This document shows, one piece after another, positions 12,316-23,904 of a stretch of DNA of 64,000 nt. This stretch comes from Oryzias latipes (taxonomy: Eukaryota; Chordata; Actinopteri; Beloniformes; Adrianichthyidae). The translations under genes and the position numbers were made by a program. Below the pieces are notes generated by a model. It was not told the origin of the DNA. It did no database searches and worked only from the letters and a program-made list of their open reading frames with translations. The stretch is taken from NCBI RefSeq assembly GCF_002234675.1, contig NC_019859.2, positions 27,461,973 to 27,525,972 of the forward strand, in the 5' to 3' direction. The stretch's first letter is position 1, and every line of letters begins with the position of its first letter.

Positions 12316-12560
12316 TTAAAGACCCACTCCAATGAAAATTATGTTTTTCAAGTTTTCAACATATATTCTTGTAGCATTTTTCTGATGATGGAGGACATAT
12401 ATAAATAAAATTAAATTCAAAATTGCATTTCTGAGTTTTTCTCTGCTCTGCTCCATTCTGATGCATCCACTGAAAGATGACTAGATCCATGCATGTCTGT
12501 GTTTTCCTCAGGCAGACAGCTGCCATCTGTCTCAAAACTGTATGTCTGGGTAGTGCCAAC
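12316..12560 (-). repeat. Interspersed repeat with TTAAAGACCCACTCC end
   Basis: Starts TTAAAGACCCACTCCAATG. Its inner block ctccattctgatgcatccac reappears in reverse complement at 41.77 kb, in an element that also starts TTAAGACCCACTC. The shared start with inverted interior implies an element with inverted terminal repeats, here on the strand opposite to the other copy. Family not identified. Confidence 0.45.
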
Positions 12561-12839
12561 GTTTTTACAATAGAACAAAAAAGGGACTGAAGAGGATTTT
12601 CAAATAGCTTTTAGATGAGCATCCAGGTCTTTACGGTTCAAACTAGAAGCTAAACTCACCCAGCAGCAGCTGGCTCCCAGCTCATTTCCTAATGCAAATG
12701 TCGAAAATAAAACCAGGCGAATAAAACCTGCATCAACACGGCTCATTTGTAATGGATTGTAAGTTTCCTCCTTCATGGAGATCTGCATGCATGCGGAACA
12801 GTGTGCATGTTAGCCACTCTTTATTTTATGGTAGTGTCT

Positions 12840-13100
12840 GGGGTCCTTCATTTGGATCAGGCTTCAGCTATGGACTGCTATTCATCATCTGCACAACCAT
12901 CAGCCTTTCCTGATGGTTGTTCACCCACCGGGTCAACCACTTAACCCACTTTAATCACAGGCTCCATTAACATCATCACAGCATTATGAGAAAATCAACG
13001 CAGTTACATAAGCTCTCTGTCACTTGTGGATTTTAAACAACAAAAAAAGTCTAATTAGCCAACCATGCAGTGTCTCTGAAGGGGTGAAGCTGCTGCAGAG
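12840..13100. other. Candidate conserved non-coding element
   Basis: Balanced, non-repetitive sequence between AT-rich flanks, with an inverted pair catcagcctttcctgatgg and a run of homeodomain-like and GATTA motifs. No coding signal. Appearance-based call only. Confidence 0.2.
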
Positions 13101-14039
13101 CTGCAGGTCATCTGTCTGATGCCCACATCTGACGGAAGATCAGATCTCCAGATGCAGATCTGATTTTTGGAACCTGCACACTAAGCTGGTCACTTTTCTT
13201 GAACGTTTTTCAGACTATTTAGTTACAAATGGCGAAGATTACAACTATGCTCCTTTTTTCTGTTAATTAAAAGATCCCCAAAAATACAGTTTTTAATGAT
13301 AACATATTTATAAAGCGAGAGATGATTTGAAATGGGAAAAGATAAAGGAAAGCATTAAAATAAAAGAATCATAAATCTGAAGTGAAAACATTAAAAATTA
13401 TATTTAAAGCATTTGACAAGAACATTATGTAAAAATATTGAGACAGATTTTTTTTTGCATTTACCATTATGTTTGATTTAAGGTTTTAGAGTCAAAGTTT
13501 TACAAAATGGTTTGTTCTTTGGTGTCAAAGGCTGCTGTAAACTGATCATTTAAGAATAGAACCTCCGTTTTTAAGGGGGAGGTTTTATGAACAACACTCT
13601 TCACTCGTTTGATTTAGTCTTGTGAGCTTTGAACTGTGGCATAAATGCAGAAGCACAGGGCTGCGCTGGAGAAAGGGAAGCTGTTCCTGTCCTCCCAGGG
13701 TCGGAGGAGCGCGCTGCGTTTGGCTCAACCATCACGTCCAAACGGAGACGTCTCTGCCGCTGCAAGGTCAAACTTCAAATAATATCAAATGGCATTTTTA
13801 GATCTTTGACAAAAATGAAAGAAGAAAAGATAAATTCTTACAAAAAACTTTAAAATGCCAAGTTATTTGCGTTACAATAATTGAGTCGCTGTTTTTCCTG
13901 GAGGAACATATTATTCCCTTAAAATAAAAATATTTTAAGCTGTAAATGAAGGTTTTAATTTTTGTTAGTTTGTCAGTGTCAGTAAGATGGTTATCGCTCA
14001 AGTTCACAACAAGGAATAGGCCAGGAGAAATCATTTATT

Positions 14040-14410
14040 TCGCGGAAATAAATATTTTCTGCACACACTGACTGACGCGCCATAATCTTTACCCCACACA
14101 CAGACAGACACACCGGTGCTCCTGAGCGCCAGTGTGGCGCGTTCCCAAAGCCACTTTATGTGCGTCATGATGGAGCCATTTTTTGCCACTAAAGTCAAAG
14201 TCCCGACGCGTTCCTGCGCGCCCTGTCCGCTTGTTGCGCTCTTTTGTTGGAACAAAAAACTTATGGTCAGCAGGGCCAATGTCTCTGTCTGGAGACTGAC
14301 ATTGATGATGCTCGAAGTACGAATTTTCTCAAACATCATTATCCTGCTGAAAAATGTTAAAGCTGTTTTCCAACAGAGGAGCATCTGAAGATCACGCCTC
14401 GGAAACAATG
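14040..14410. other. CpG-rich unique block
   Basis: CpG dinucleotides are clustered here (gcgccagtgtggcgcg, gacgcgttcctgcgcgccc), unlike the surrounding AT-rich DNA. Open frames exist on both strands (plus 14,116-14,388; minus 14,031-14,408) but neither gives a recognisable protein. It could be a promoter of an unannotated transcript, an orphan CpG island or a regulatory element. Confidence 0.25.
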
Positions 14411-15489
14411 GTAATTCTTTTATTTGTCATTTTTCATCTGTAATAACCTTGATCAGGCTAAACGACAAAATAAAAAGTTGGTGCCTCCCATGACTCACAG
14501 ACTAAGATGCGCAGAGACAATCTGATTACTCTGTCTGCACCTTGGTACATTTTGGGAGAAAGTTACTCTTTACTAAAAAGCTCAAATCTACTGCCTTTGG
14601 GTGGCGGCAGAGCAAAAACACTCAGAATTTAAAAACATTTTCTCACCAGATTAAGGAAATATTCCGAGTAAAGATTATTTTAGACGATATTGTTGGCCTG
14701 CAGGGTCCAGAAAACTCGTTTTGGATTAAATGATTAAGCACAAGTCCATTCCTTTCTTCAGATTTTCTCTTAAGCCTCTGTTTTCTTTCTGACACCATAA
14801 CGACAGCAAAGACTCAATCTGCTGTGTAAAATCTATAGTTTTGAAGAGCGTCTCGGGTTTTAACTAAAATTTTTATAAAAAAAAATTTTTTAGCATCACA
14901 CTGACAGTAAACTATATTTGACGATACATTATATAAGAAACCACAAAATAATTCAGACAAATTTGAGTCAATCCGCTAAATATACATATTTTGGTTTTAA
15001 GGGAAGCAATGTTTTAAATACTGGACATTAAAAATAGGAAGAAGAAATATTTTCTGTTGTTTTCACGATCGTTTTTATTGGTTAATTTTTTTGTCTATTT
15101 CTTTTGCAATATTTGTGAAGCAAAATAAAATGAATGGTTATTCCACTTCCAGACATGACAACTAAACTAAACCCCTCATTAAAAAAAAAACAATGAAACA
15201 TGCGCACACTAAATGAAACGAAACCAACTCCTGATCTTTTGTTAAGACTTAACTCGTTTGAACTCACATATTAGAATAGAATAGACTAGAATAGAAACTA
15301 TATTAATCCCACACAGTGGAAATGAAATCAAGTAAATCCTCAGATGAATTTTTTATTTTTTACGCATCCGTTTCTGACGTTGGTAAGAAAAAGTGACTGT
15401 TTTCAGTGCCAGTTTGTTCTTCCATAAAAAATGAGTAATTCTGCATCAGCGGGTTTAGAAGATGCATGGCAGAATTATATGTGTATGTT

Positions 15490-15780
15490 CCTAAATAGGT
15501 CATGTTAAGATGCGAGGGCATGGGGTAATGTGAACTCATATGGCGTCAAACTATCTGGGCTTGATGCGCGCGCAGCGTTTACGCTCTCTGCGTTTCCACG
15601 CGCGGCTCCCTTGGCCGCTGTAAGGGATATCCTCATGGCCTTGAGAGAACTGCAGAAAAATGCTGTAAGACAGTCTGACAGAAAACAGGCAGGCACAGAG
15701 CTTCCTCTTAAGTAATGGATTCCTGATCATGCGCATGGATGCGTGTGGACGCGCACATGGACGCACACAAGCAAACACCA
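15490..15780. other. CpG-rich unique block with a 61-codon frame
   Basis: CpG clustering (gatgcgcgcgcagcgtttacg, ccacgcgcggctccc) followed by a smoothly coding-like 61-codon plus-strand frame ending at a TAA (15,530-15,715; tail RELQKNAVRQSDRKQ). The peptide is not recognised. As with the block at 14 kb it may be an orphan CpG island or an unannotated exon. Confidence 0.25.
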
Positions 15781-16008
15781 AAGACTTGAAAGCCTTATTC
15801 TAGGAGTTTCTTCCCCTGCAGATTTTACACAGAATATCTCATGAAAATCCGAAATACTTACTTTTTTTTATATCACCATAACTCCCATATGAAAGTTATT
15901 TCAAGTGATCTTTCAGTGAGATGTAATTCTTCATGACTCGAAAAGAATTCCCATAAGTTGAACATTTTTTCACACGGAGACAAAGCCCGACTGCAGTGCT
16001 GCTTCTGA

Positions 16009-16024
16009 CCAGCAGGGGGCAAGC
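16009..16024 (+). promoter_or_regulatory. Strong CTCF-like binding site with upstream motif
   Basis: CCAGCAGGGGGCAAGC matches the CTCF core. TGCAGTGCTG lies just upstream (15,992-16,001), resembling the accessory upstream motif that stabilises CTCF on part of its sites. Same orientation as the site at 742. Confidence 0.5.
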
Positions 16025-16806
16025 ACCGCCGCCGCCTTCACCTGCCTCTTATTATCACTGCTGAAACACCTACAATGAAATGATGAGGATGTGTGATGGA
16101 AGTTGAACAAAAATGAGATGAGAATCTGGAAGAGAGAATTTCAAAAAGATGAATTCAGTCCAGATGTACTGTTCATTCATCATGTCTAAGTCATTCAATA
16201 TGTAAACAAGTTTTATTGTTTTCTGTCATTTAAAATGTAACATGTTGTGCAATTTTTTATTTGTGCATAACACTTATAGAGCCATTTGGTTAAGTGTCTT
16301 ACTGACCCCCCCAAAAAAAAAAAGCTCAGAGAGAGGCGCAAAGGCTCTCTTTGTTGTTTGGAAAACACATTTTATTAATTTTTTGTGATCAATTTAACCA
16401 TTCCTTTATAAAATGTATCTTTTAAATATTTGCAATAATTGAATTTTTCTTTCAAAATAAAATACACTGTGTCAAATGAGATCCTCCTGCTGCAACAGGT
16501 TTGAACTAGACATGCAAACGTTTTCTATCACTATGACTTGGATGCATCTTTATCCTTTTTCTCCCTTTACTATTAAATATTTGCTCAGTTATCTGACATG
16601 TTTGAGTTTATGAGGTGTGGGAAAGCACACAAGACCTTGATTTTAACGTCAGCAGTGGTACAAAAACAAAGATATTTTACTGATATAAGATTACCTCCTT
16701 AAAATTTTAAACACAAATGACAAAACCCAAATAATCTATTATTCATTAAAAGGATTTGCATTTTTCTCAAAACCCCAGAGAGCCACAATCACTGACAGTT
16801 AAGTAA

Positions 16807-16847
16807 GAACTGAACTGAACTGAACTGAACTGAACTGAACTGAACTG
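16807..16847. repeat. (GAACT)n pentanucleotide microsatellite
   Basis: Eight tandem GAACT units, the last passing into GGACT. It lies inside a remnant of a hAT-like repeat. Confidence 0.9.
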
Positions 16848-16939
16848 GACTGCACAACCACCACAAGTTGGAGCCGGAAGCAAGGCATTTTCCATGAATG
16901 ACGTCACACACGATTAGTCCAGTTATATATATACAGTCA

Positions 16940-17003
16940 AAGGCCACAATAGAGAGATAAAAGAACCACATGTGGCTCCAGAGCCTCAGGTTGCAGACCT
17001 CTA
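16940..17003. mobile_element. hAT-like element, right end only
   Basis: Reads in reverse as AGAGGTCTGCAACCTGAGGC followed by GAGCCACATGTGGTTC, the inverse of the start seen at 4212. The left part is lost or is the degenerate sequence back to about 16,780. Confidence 0.4.
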
Positions 17004-18233
17004 ATATAGACCTATGTGCTGAATGAAGACATTTATGAAAATCTATTGGATATTTTTTATCACCATATTTATTTTTTATGTAAAACTCAACTTTACTTAC
17101 ATTTTATTGTGCATTTAGGCCTACTGCTTTATGATGATGAGATGTATACATTTTCATGTTTCTGCATATAAATCGTCACTTTACAAAACATTTTAATTTG
17201 TTAATAATTTTTAATTTTTTTGATGTATTTCTTGATTACCGATTTGTACAAAAAATATAAATAGTACATATCCGTCAATAGTCAAACAGACTTTTTTTCC
17301 TACAATATTACGTGGCACTCTAATCATGTTTCTCATTCTAAACACTGTCCAATGAGCATATCTAAGATTAATACAAAGCAGACCACAGTCTCATGCTGGT
17401 TTGATCGTAAAAATGCCTTTAAGACAATTTTTTAAATGGACATTGAAGATACTTATCCTATGTGCTTTAAAGTGCAGCATTAACAGAGAGAGCCTTTTCA
17501 TTTTCCTCCATTCTTTCAGGAGAAACAGATCAGCCGATCGGAGACTCATAGCTGTGTTTGTACAGAAAGTGTGTTTGGAAAGTGAAACACAAAGTTAACG
17601 CGGGGCAAGATCATTTAAAGACTTAAAATCAAGCTAAATAATCTCTGAAATGCAGAAAAGGGTGGTGAAAAAAGCCATGTTTAGGATAAAATGGCCTCTC
17701 TTTGGAGCTCCAGCCAGAACACATGCAGCTGTATTGTGGAGCAGTGGAAGGAAAGGCACGCTGACTCTGAAAATTTAGTGACAAAACACTTTTGTTCCAG
17801 TGAAGAAAAAAGCACAACTTGAACCAGTTTGACTTTTTAATTCTACTGATTTTATATATTTTTAAATTTTTGTTTGTTTCACTGTAGATTTTTCTTTTAT
17901 TTGCATTAAGGTACCAACACCTTAAGGTACCAATTTCTTTTGTTAATGTGTATTAGAGTATTTCAATCCATTTTTTGTAGGAGTATCTTATTTTGAAATC
18001 ATAATTCCAGTTTGTCATGGAGACTTTACATCCAATTTAATCAGCAGTTTTTATGCAGCCCCAAAGACAATGAAGTTTACAAAACAAAAATTGCGATGAG
18101 GGCGTGTTTAAAACATAAATCAACATCTCAAAAACTCTTTAGGGTCACACTGCCAACTATCGTGGACCTGGAAAAACAAACACTCTCCTCCCTCCTACCT
18201 TCAGGCAGGAGTGAGGCTGCATGATAGCTTTAA

Positions 18234-18438
18234 ACCTTGTGCTATCTTAGATGACCTCACCCTTACATTGACATGTTCTCCCTACCATGACAAAGGTGGA
18301 TAAAGGTGGAAAGATTTCATATAATCCATGGACACCAGTGAAGATCACAAATCATTGAAGAAAAAAGGTTCAGCGCACTGTCTAGTGGGTCTAGATGACC
18401 CAACTCCCAATGGTAAAGTGCCTAGGATAGCACAAGGG
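18234..18438. mobile_element. piggyBac-like MITE, copy 3
   Basis: Left flank TTAA, left end ACCTTGTGCTATCTTAG, right end CTAGGATAGCACAAGGG, right flank TAAA. Shares the shorter 'cttagatgacc' left arm with the copy at 11,621, so these two are close relatives. Confidence 0.7.
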
Positions 18439-18639
18439 TAAATCCCACTGCCACCAGACTTCTGAACTCCTGCAAAATCCTCAGGTTTTTTCTCCACACT
18501 GTCAGGAGTCCTGAGCCACAGACACCACACAGAATGTGAATAATAGTTTAGTTTAATAATATGAAACACAAGTTGGTAAATATATTGGGTGCATATTTTT
18601 TTTGTCTCACTGCAAAAGAGTCAGTTCATCGCTATCCCA

Positions 18640-19270
18640 TTTCTGCTTCACTACTTGTCAGGATTGACTTCCTCTTTACTCTTTATTCTCTTCAATGTCT
18701 TCCACTCCATCCTCACTGATCTTTGCTACTTCTTGCTTCACCACATCCACCTCTTCTCCTCTGTGCTTTCTAACACTGTCGTCATTCATCAGCTCTTCAA
18801 ATTACATTTTACATGACGCTTTTTCACTGCTGTCTACAATGACCTGCTGCACATCTCTCTAGTTCTGTCTCTTTGCCTTTTTACCAATCTACCTCCTTTG
18901 TGTCCAAGCTGTCATGCAGTCCCTCATACGGCCTTTGTGTTGGTCTTTGCCACCTGTACTCCTGTCTGCCATCCCGTCAGTGCTCCACTTCTTCTTATTC
19001 AACCATTTCCTCTTAACACACTCTTTAACTTTTTCATTGCACCACCAAGTCTTTGTATCTTCTTTCCTCGTTCCAGATGACACACCAATTACCTTCCTAC
19101 AAGTCCCCTTCACCACTTTAGTTGTCAAGTCCACGTCTGGACTTCCTACACCAGCCATTTCCCATCTAGTATCAGTAGTCATGCCACATACTTGTTCAGC
19201 CCTATATTTAAGGGTTCTACCACTGATGTTTCCTTGCCAGACTTTAGTAGCTGGTTACCGACTATGAATT
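18640..19270 (-). pseudogene. RTE-like LINE ORF2 fragment
   Basis: On the minus strand a 97-codon frame contains CRKVIGVSSGTRKEDTKTWW followed by NEKVKECVKRKWLNKKKW, the block that links endonuclease to reverse transcriptase in RTE/BovB-type LINEs. Further on, in shifted frames, come remnants readable as LKRQRDRT, an EEVDVVKQEVAKI-like stretch and an alternating acidic/basic tail, the next expected blocks. Several stops and frameshifts break it. It is truncated before the catalytic YxDD motif. Clade assignment by motif memory. Confidence 0.6.
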
Positions 19271-19736
19271 GGTGGAGCTGATTCTCACTTCAGCCGCCTC
19301 ACACTCCACTGTGAGCTGATACAGTGCTCATTGAAGCTCCTGTCTGTGAACACTCTCATGTATCCGGGATGGTTTTAAAGCAGAACAAATGAGAAAAAAG
19401 GTAAAGGTTAGATTTTTATGTTAAACACGTGTTGTTGCTTATTCTCAATTTTGAATAGCGTAACCTTAAAATAGTAAGGCCAGCTAACATTTTTTTTTAA
19501 ATAATTTCTTCTATTGAGGGTCCTGTGGGAGGAAGACCACAAAATAAAATTAGGGAAAATAAATAAATAAAAGACCAGACTCCCATCACCCCATGGCTAT
19601 GTCCAGAGCCAATGAGGAAGGGCATCCCTGCCAGAGTGTAACATGAAGGTTAATTCATAATAAAAATGCATACAAAGTTCATATTTTGATCTACACTTTT
19701 GTTTTCAATGAATTCCTAATCTAAACTCTGTTCTGC

Positions 19737-20275
19737 TCTGACTTCACAGCAAAAAGGCCCAGGTTCAAATCCCAGCTCTCTGTGTGGAGTGTCCATGTTC
19801 TCATGCATACATGTTCACAATCCAAAAACATATAGGTGTGAATGTGTGGTTCCATGTCCCTGTGTGGTCCTGTGACAGACTAGCAAACCATCCAGAGTGT
19901 TCCCTACCTTCATCCGACAGCAGCTGGGATAGGCTCCTGTGAGACCTGTGTAGCTGAGTTTTGCTTTTCACTGGTACTTTTAGTCCGGTTTTGTTTTGAG
20001 ATGTCTGCTGTCAGCCACACCAGGTTAAAGTTGCCAATCAACCAGAGCTTTCTTCATTTCAGTTCGTTGTTTTCATTGTATTTAGGTCTCTGGTTTTCAG
20101 TTCTTCATGGTCAGGTCATCTGGTTTGTCACATTTTGTTTCTCCATGGGTTTTGTCATGTTTATAAGTCTCTGCCACAAAGTCTGGTCTCCTGCATATTG
20201 GGTCCTTCACCAGAGTTCCTCGCAGCTCCAGCATCCCAAAAGGGATTTGAGTGAGTTTGGAAGATGGATGGACAG
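19737..20275 (+). mobile_element. L2-like LINE 3' end, interrupted by an insertion
   Basis: The phrases caggttcaaatcccagctct, tgtggagtgtccatgttctc, gtcctgtgacagactagc and agctgggataggctcc follow in the order of the common fish LINE tail also present at 60.6 kb. The tail is cut at about 19,947 and resumes at about 20,217 with cagctccagcatccc, ending in ggatgg repeats. About 270 bp therefore sits inside it (see next entry). Confidence 0.5.
19947..20216. mobile_element. LTR-like insertion inside the L2-like tail
   Basis: This 270-bp block separates two halves of the L2-like tail. It contains tttgtcatgtttataagtct and ctgcatattgggtccttcac, phrases typical of fish Ty3/Gypsy-type LTRs. Exact ends and target duplication are not clear. 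Probably a decayed solo LTR. Confidence 0.35.
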
Positions 20276-20467
20276 ATGTAAAAATTTGATGTTGTACTTC
20301 TTCACTCAGTTTATTACAATTACAACAAAGACGTGGAGGATAATTCAATATACCCTCTGCACCTATTCATACAGCTAACAAAAACATTGAAATTACCTTA
20401 AAGGAACAACAGCACTTGATGGGATTTACAATAAAAAAAAGTCTTAGCAGCTTGAATATGGGACGGA

Positions 20468-20974
20468 TGTCATGGTGCCTCTGTCAGCTCTCCTCCCCCT
20501 CCCCTCTCTGCTTGGCTCCTGATGCGAAACAGCTGCGACCACTCACCTCATCACCTCGCTGCCTGCCTTCAAAAGGAGATCCAGCTCCAGTATTCATCGC
20601 CAGTTCGTTGCCCCTGATGGTGCATAGTTTGACCATTAGTTTTCTCGCTCTTGTATGCATGCCTATGCCTAAGTCTCGCTCTCTGTATTATTCCCAGGAC
20701 TTCATTACCACGAGTGGTCGCCTGAGTCATCAGCTCTCCCGGATCCAAGTCTCTGCTATCTACCAGCCACGTCTCAAGCCTCAGCCTGCCACCAGATTCA
20801 CCACGAGCCTCTGCCGAACTTCCAGTCACGCCACGAAATACCATCTGGTCTCCCCGCTTCCCCAACAACCTCTGGACCAAGAACAAATAAACTTTATTAC
20901 TCACCCCTTAACTCACCTGTGTTTTCCTTCCGGGTTCCAGCGTCTGGGTCTGTCTCGTCAAGCTAGCCATGACA
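20468..20974 (+). mobile_element. Solo LTR of an LTR retrotransposon
   Basis: A 507-bp unit begins TGTCATGG and ends CCATGACA, perfect 8-bp inverted ends with the required TG...CA. An AATAAA polyadenylation signal lies at about 20,885, towards the 3' end as expected for an LTR. The sequence is pyrimidine-rich and keeps a long chance frame (20,416-20,985) with no protein domain. GGGAC occurs close to both boundaries (before 20,468 and after 20,976), a possible target duplication. No internal retrotransposon genes are adjacent, so this is a recombination-derived solo LTR. Confidence 0.65.
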
Positions 20975-21567
20975 AAGGGACTTAGCATAACTCTAACATT
21001 CAAATGGAAAAGCTGGCTGTCAGTTTTTTTACCAATGTGTGTCTGGTCAAAGAGCACAAATGTGACCTTTAAAATGACCAATACACCCGAGGTAACCCCT
21101 CACACTCACAAAAGATAGTCACCGTTCACATGTACAATGAGATTAAAAGCTGTCACCATATCTGCGCAAAAAAAACCACTTACAAAATGTTAAAGCAGTG
21201 ATGTAAACACAGGCTTTACATACGATTATTTACAAGCTTCCTCTGCTTTCCATCCTTCTTAAATACTTTGTATTAATACCCTGTGAACCGTGACATTTTT
21301 CCATTTTTTACCCACATTCCTGTGTTAGTACCTCTTATTTGACCCTTTAATACCGGAACGTTGGCTCTGTTGTTTACATTCTTTTCACTACTGTCTTTAA
21401 CCAGATTTGCAATTAACACAATTTTAGCGGATCCTAAAGTGAAAAAAAGCAGTTTGGCGCTGATATGTCGGTTCATATTGGTGTAAAGTTGTTATGAAAA
21501 GCTACTCTTCTCCATGTCAGAATTCATGTGCATCACGTAAACGGTCGAAGAGTAACGATATGTCAAA

Positions 21568-22650
21568 GGCTACGTTCACACTGCAGGGCTTAATGCTCAA
21601 TTCGGATTTTTTGAAAAAATCCGAATTATTTGCTAGACCGTTCACATTTCCAAGTAAATCCGAACTTTTGTGATCTCCAGTGTGACCGTGACACGACCCA
21701 AACGAGACCCGCATGCGCAGAAGCCAGAAGAATACTCAACGGTGAACGACGTCACTTGTTTGCGGAGCAGATGTCAACAACAGTGTTGTCAAAAGCGGAG
21801 CTCTTTTTGTAATATTAAATTTATTTTCACGAAGGGGCAGCACAATTACAATCTTCTCATTTTAAGAAGGCAATGGAGTCGGGATCGTCTGTACCCACTG
21901 TTGTGGAATGGAAATGTGTATGTGTTGGGGCCGCTCGCCCGCGTGTGTGCAAGCGCGTGCCGCGATAGAGAATAGGGGGGGGGGGGGGGGGCAGTGTGTG
22001 CGCGCATTCTTGTTGTGTGTTACGGAGGACGGTAATAAAAGAAGGTTTCCCCCAGAATAAATGCTATGGACTCTTTATTAACCCGTTCTGGAGAATCTAA
22101 GGATCAGAACAGGGAGGAGGAGGAGGATCGCCCGGGTCCCCCGCGCTTGAGCACGGTCAAAGGGGAGAAAGAAAAAAAAGTTATCGCGGTAAAGGTTCAA
22201 CGCCACGCTCTGCCATTTATCTGGAAATGTTTTCAAAAACCGCCCAGTTGCGATCAGAGCCCTGGAGTTTGGCCTGAAAAGAGCGATCAGCCCAAATATT
22301 AATCCAATCGGGGATCTCGCTTCCCTTCCACTGACTGATCTCAGCAGCATCGTCCACCATGGTTGATGTTTACGTTCTCGTTCCTGCCTACTTTAACGCA
22401 AAATGATGACGTTTGTTGCGTGTCGATGACGTACGGTTCGGAATCAAGTCGCCTGGCCGGTCAGACGGCGGTCGCAATTGAAAAGAACGGCTACAATTCG
22501 GAATCAGGCCGGCAAATCCACGGGGCCTGGGTCGCAATTGAAAAGATCGGATCTGTGTCATTCAGACTGTCATGAAAAGATCGGAATTGGGCCACTTAAG
22601 GGCAAAAAAATCGGAATTGGGTCGTTTCAGCCTGCAGTGTGAACGTAGCC
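21568..22650. mobile_element. Non-autonomous DNA transposon with perfect 20-bp inverted ends
   Basis: Both termini read GGCTACGTTCACACTGCAGG, inward on each side. The element is 1083 bp, with no transposase frame. A perfect hairpin built from attcggattttttgaaa lies just inside the left end (about 21,598-21,627) and 'aaagatcggaattggg' type subterminal repeats cluster near the right end. A 17-G run is at 21,976-21,992. Superfamily uncertain; the ends share GTTCACAC with the element at 8364. Confidence 0.7.
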
Positions 22651-23904
22651 AAAGAGCGTGTTATTTACGTGTTATTGGCGTCATCTCTGGTGTTAAAAAG
22701 TTAAGTGTCTTGTCTTAAGATTCAAAACTAAATATGACTTGCTAAAAAAAAAAGGCAGGGCAAAGCTATGAAGGAGGTATTCCAGATAAATAGAGCAGTT
22801 AAATAAAGAAATATGTACGAAGATGAGTTGAGCGTTTCCTGTCTTGTTTGCTTAAAACTAGATGGACTTTTTCATGACCACTAAAGCACTAAAGTCACAG
22901 TTTAAACTGTGACTTGGCTGTTTTGATCCATTTACAAGCCGATTTTGTAGTTTTGGTTAATACTAGTAATAGCACTAAAACATTTTGTTATTTTATTTCT
23001 TTACCTTGTGTCTTCAAAATGAGCTGTTTATCTAAGATGTTAGTCCTTTATTGCTTAAGCTTTCATTTGTTTTCCCTGCAGCCGCTGCCTTACCTCATTC
23101 TGGGAATCAACGACAGGAACAAAAGTCCGGCCCTAACATCTGCGCAGCCTGACATGAGGGTTTGCATTATGAGCCTCTGCACATACACTTGTACATAAAC
23201 ACATAAAAAGAGAGGATGCATCAATTACATCCTAACCAAATTCAGTTAACCTTTTGTCTCTTGGGCCAGAGATGCAGCCACAGTGCCAAGGGCTAACCAT
23301 GACACAACAAACACACACATACATAATGAAAAAAATCGACACTCACAAAGGACTGTGGTGCACGGTAAATGAATTAACCAGGGTCCAGAACCTAGTCTGG
23401 ACATTGTCACTGTAGCATCTGGTCAGCAGGGCTTCTCTCTGCTCACATCTTTCTACATCTTTCGTTTGTCCATTGTTTATTCAGAACTTCATTTTCAAGA
23501 TAACTGCTTTATCTTGTTTTATGCAATGCTACTCACTTGAAGAAACTAGAATACTAAAGGCATTGACAAGTTTAGGCTCATGAAATCTTCTCATCCCTTA
23601 AAATATCTGTGTGTTATTGGATAAATAGAAAATTATGTGTTTTAATGAAGACCAAATAATTGTTACAAGCTAAAAGCTATTGTGCTGCAACCTTGTAGTT
23701 CTACTGTGAACTTTATTTACAAATTATATGAGTTTTAAAAAACGAACTTTTAAAAAACAGAGAAATTATCCTATAGTTTTATTCGGACTCTTCAGAGTTC
23801 ATGAATATTATGCATATATAATAACATTAATCGATATTTCTTCATTCTGAACCACTCGAAGACCTTTATTCTCACTCACACGTACAAAAATGAATGGGGC
23901 CATG

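Noticed and set aside
18889..19182. 97-codon minus-strand frame as a host gene
   Set aside because: The TWW...NEKV block and the following frames match an RTE-type LINE linker; a transposon relic.
20416..20985. 189-codon frame as a gene
   Set aside because: It lies almost wholly in a 507-bp solo LTR with TG...CA ends; no domain, and the frame is a by-product of pyrimidine-rich sequence.
23083..23198. Possible exon after TTTTCCCTGCAG (PLPYLILGINDRNKSP)
   Set aside because: The acceptor is good, but the only donor candidate (AGG|GTTTGC) is poor and the peptide is not recognised; too weak for a feature.
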